A stretch of 6,711 bases of DNA from Cyanobacteria bacterium UBA11372 (GTDB lineage: Bacteria > Cyanobacteriota > Cyanobacteriia > Cyanobacteriales > Aerosakkonemataceae). Below, one piece after another: positions 5,383 through 6,711 of this stretch. The notes under the pieces were generated by a model. It did not search any database. It saw only the letters and a list, made by a program, of their open reading frames with translations, and was not told the DNA's origin. Both the position numbers and the translations under genes were made by a program. How positions within the stretch are numbered: position 1 is the stretch's first letter; every line of letters starts with the position of its first letter. Where the stretch lies: positions 23,164 through 29,874 of the forward strand of contig DNGG01000002.1 of the NCBI GenBank assembly GCA_003486675.1, read 5' to 3'.

Positions 5383-6543
5383 ATGGGTGAAAAAAAGATA
5401 TTAGTGGTAGAGGATGAAGCAATTGTAGCCGAGGCGATAGCCCTTAGCTTAAAAAAGCAAGGTTACCAAGTTGTAGCGATTGTTACGAATGGGGAAGAAG
5501 CGATAGAAACAGCAGCCCAAACTCAGCCGGATTTAGTGCTGATGGATATTGTATTGCCAGGGGATATGGACGGGATAGCCGCTGCGGAAACAATTCGCAC
5601 TCGTTTCCATATCCCAACGGTATTTTTAACAGCTTATGCCGATGAAGAAACCCTAAAGCGCGCAAAATTAACAGACCCTTTTGGGTATATTATCAAACCA
5701 TTCCAACAAAAAGATTTATACGTAACGATCGAAATTGCGCTACATCGACACGAGTTGGAAACAAAAATGCGTCAGGCTTTGGAAATTGCCGAACAAAAAG
5801 CCGAGCGCCAAACTAAATATGTTTCGATCGCCGCCCACGAGTTACGCAACCCCTTGAGCGCAATTGTAGGATCGGCACAATTACTACAATTGAATAGCAG
5901 CAAATTTGATGAAAAAATCCAACTTAAATGCCTAGATTTAATGAGATATGCCAGCCAAAGTATGAGTCAGTTGATTGAAGATATGCTGGTAATTGGTAGA
6001 GCCGAATCAGAACAATTAAAGTTTAATCCTGCGCCGCTGAATTTAAAAGAATTCTGCTGCCATCTAGTGGAACAAATGCAACTAAGCGCAGAAGGCAAGC
6101 AACGGATAAACTTTATTAACAGCTCAAAAAAAACCGTTGCAGTTTTGGATCAAAGATTATTGCACCACATCGTGTCTAATTTACTGTCCAATGCGCTCAA
6201 ATATTCTCCCAACGGCGGCGAAGTGCGTTTAGAAGTAGAATACTTAGAGAAGTGCGATCAAGACGCTGAGAAGAATCACCAATTACCAATTACCAATTAC
6301 CCAATCGTAATTTTTCGCATCCGAGATTTTGGCATCGGCATCCCAAAAGAGGATCAAGAACAACTATTTGAAGCATTTTACCGATGCAGTAATGTAGGGG
6401 AAATTAAAGGCACTGGTTTGGGACTGACAATTGTGAAAAAAGCAGTAGAGTTACATGGGGGAGCGATCGCATTTGAAAGCGCAGTGGGTGCAGGGACGAC
6501 CTTTACCGTAATTTTACCAGCATCGTCCCAAACCCAGCATTGA
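5383..6543 (+). CDS. Receiver-histidine kinase (REC-HisKA-HATPase)
   Basis: This 386-residue soluble protein has a receiver domain at the N-terminus and a full kinase after it. The receiver (about 4-120) has acidic residues Glu10 and Asp11, phospho-acceptor Asp55 (LVLMDIVLPG), switch Thr83 and Lys105 (IIKPF). A coiled linker (121-145) leads to a HisKA domain with His152 in AHELRNPL. The HATPase has an N box (Asn266, Asn270), a G1 box (DFGIGI, 315-320), an F box (LFEAFYR, 328-334) and a G2 box (GTGLGLTIV, 343-351). All key residues are present. A loop in the ATP-binding domain (HQLPITNYP, 299-307) is encoded by a heptamer array. The receiver resembles those usually paired with HisKA_2 kinases, so the upstream kinase is the likely phosphodonor, with Asp55 phosphorylation then tuning this kinase. 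There is no DNA-binding output domain. Start choice is firm because of the GGAGG. Confidence 0.93.
   Translation: MGEKKILVVEDEAIVAEAIALSLKKQGYQVVAIVTNGEEAIETAAQTQPDLVLMDIVLPGDMDGIAAAETIRTRFHIPTVFLTAYADEETLKRAKLTDPFGYIIKPFQQKDLYVTIEIALHRHELETKMRQALEIAEQKAERQTKYVSIAAHELRNPLSAIVGSAQLLQLNSSKFDEKIQLKCLDLMRYASQSMSQLIEDMLVIGRAESEQLKFNPAPLNLKEFCCHLVEQMQLSAEGKQRINFINSSKKTVAVLDQRLLHHIVSNLLSNALKYSPNGGEVRLEVEYLEKCDQDAEKNHQLPITNYPIVIFRIRDFGIGIPKEDQEQLFEAFYRCSNVGEIKGTGLGLTIVKKAVELHGGAIAFESAVGAGTTFTVILPASSQTQH
6279..6299. repeat. Heptanucleotide STRR inside the kinase gene, CCAATTA x 3
   Basis: Three perfect CCAATTA units (21 bases) are followed by a degenerate CCCAATC. Three copies of seven preserve the reading frame and encode the core of HQLPITNYP between two predicted strands of the HATPase domain (RLEVEY ... 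IVIFRI). The same heptamer, in the opposite orientation, makes up the array at 648-675. Confidence 0.85.
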
Positions 6544-6711
6544 GTAAAGATTAAGTACGGTAAGGGATCTGGTTCAATCTAATTTTTGGCGATCGCTTGC
6601 TGATAATCTTTGCCTTAGTTGCCGATTTATTTACTCCAACACCCCGGAAGGGGCACGGCGTCGATCAGTTTTGATTGATATCCAACACGATTGAATGCCG
6701 TGCCCCTACAG
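6544..6711. other. Non-coding 3' tail
   Basis: No gene is supported here. Bases 6544-6648 contain one HIP1 site (6589-6596) and no recognisable terminator. The remainder is the 57-bp inverted repeat. Confidence 0.7.
6650..6706. repeat. 57-bp inverted-repeat element, copy B
   Basis: GGGGCACGGC (6650-6659) pairs with GCCGTGCCCC (6697-6706). The stem extends outward by A6649/T6707 and inward by a G.T wobble and one further pair. The right end continues as TACA, as in copy A at 2523-2579, and the length from GGGG to CCCC is again exactly 57 bases. It lies about 106 bases after the receiver-kinase stop and has no U-tract. Confidence 0.8.

Larger units (their letters stand above)
771..6596. repeat. 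HIP1 octamers (GCGATCGC), 13 sites
   Basis: Copies start at 771, 1125, 1708, 2178, 2469, 2481, 3799, 3916, 3967, 4557, 4711, 6463 and 6589. Twelve are inside the amidase and the two kinase genes, and one is in the 3' non-coding tail. None is in the flavin protein or Nudix genes. HIP1 is a highly over-represented palindrome in many cyanobacteria, so it marks the host lineage rather than a gene function. Confidence 0.9.

Noticed and set aside
5371..5400. Poly-A runs at the kinase junction as a sign of a sequencing frameshift splitting one gene
   Set aside because: The first kinase ends at its normal HATPase boundary. The receiver protein has a good GGAGG and a standard receiver N-terminus, so two genes are the simpler reading.

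Overview
The window is cyanobacterial DNA, most likely from a filamentous, repeat-rich genome of the Microcoleus/Oscillatoria or Nostoc kind. The evidence is at least 13 copies of the HIP1 octamer GCGATCGC (about 0.1 expected by chance), heptanucleotide tandem repeats (STRRs) between and inside genes, several interspersed palindromic repeats, and protein families typical of cyanobacteria. The genus cannot be fixed from the sequence alone. All five genes are on the + strand. I found no rRNA, tRNA, transposase, CRISPR array or phage gene.

Layout: (1) 65-652, a flavin split-barrel protein of the pyridoxamine 5'-phosphate oxidase superfamily, carrying an in-frame repeat insertion. (2) 653-725, a short spacer made almost wholly of two converging heptamer arrays. 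(3) 726-2513, a secreted multidomain N-acetylmuramoyl-L-alanine amidase with Ig-like, SH3b and AMIN-like regions before an intact zinc amidase domain. (4) 2514-2852, a 339-base non-coding stretch holding a 57-bp inverted repeat, a second inverted repeat and a heptamer array. (5) 2853-3395, a Nudix hydrolase of the ADP-sugar pyrophosphatase type. (6) 3426-5378, a soluble triple-PAS sensor histidine kinase of the HisKA_2 class. (7) 5383-6543, a protein with an N-terminal receiver domain followed by a second, complete HisKA/HATPase kinase. (8) 6544-6711, a non-coding tail ending in a second 57-bp inverted repeat.

The Nudix gene and the two kinases are spaced like an operon (30 and 4 bases apart). 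The start of the receiver-kinase is served by a strong GGAGG located inside the end of the first kinase. The likely job of the pair is a phosphorelay: PAS input, HisKA_2 phosphohistidine, receiver Asp55, then control of a second kinase. No DNA-binding or enzymatic output lies in the window, so the final target is unknown. The amidase remodels peptidoglycan and has no evident link to the kinases.

The most unusual theme is repeat DNA built into coding and translation-start sequence. Three of the five proteins carry repeat-derived segments in frame (flavin protein, amidase linker, kinase ATP-binding domain). Two start codons (amidase and Nudix) sit directly after a heptamer array with no Shine-Dalgarno sequence. 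I did not see a clearly new defence or mobile system.
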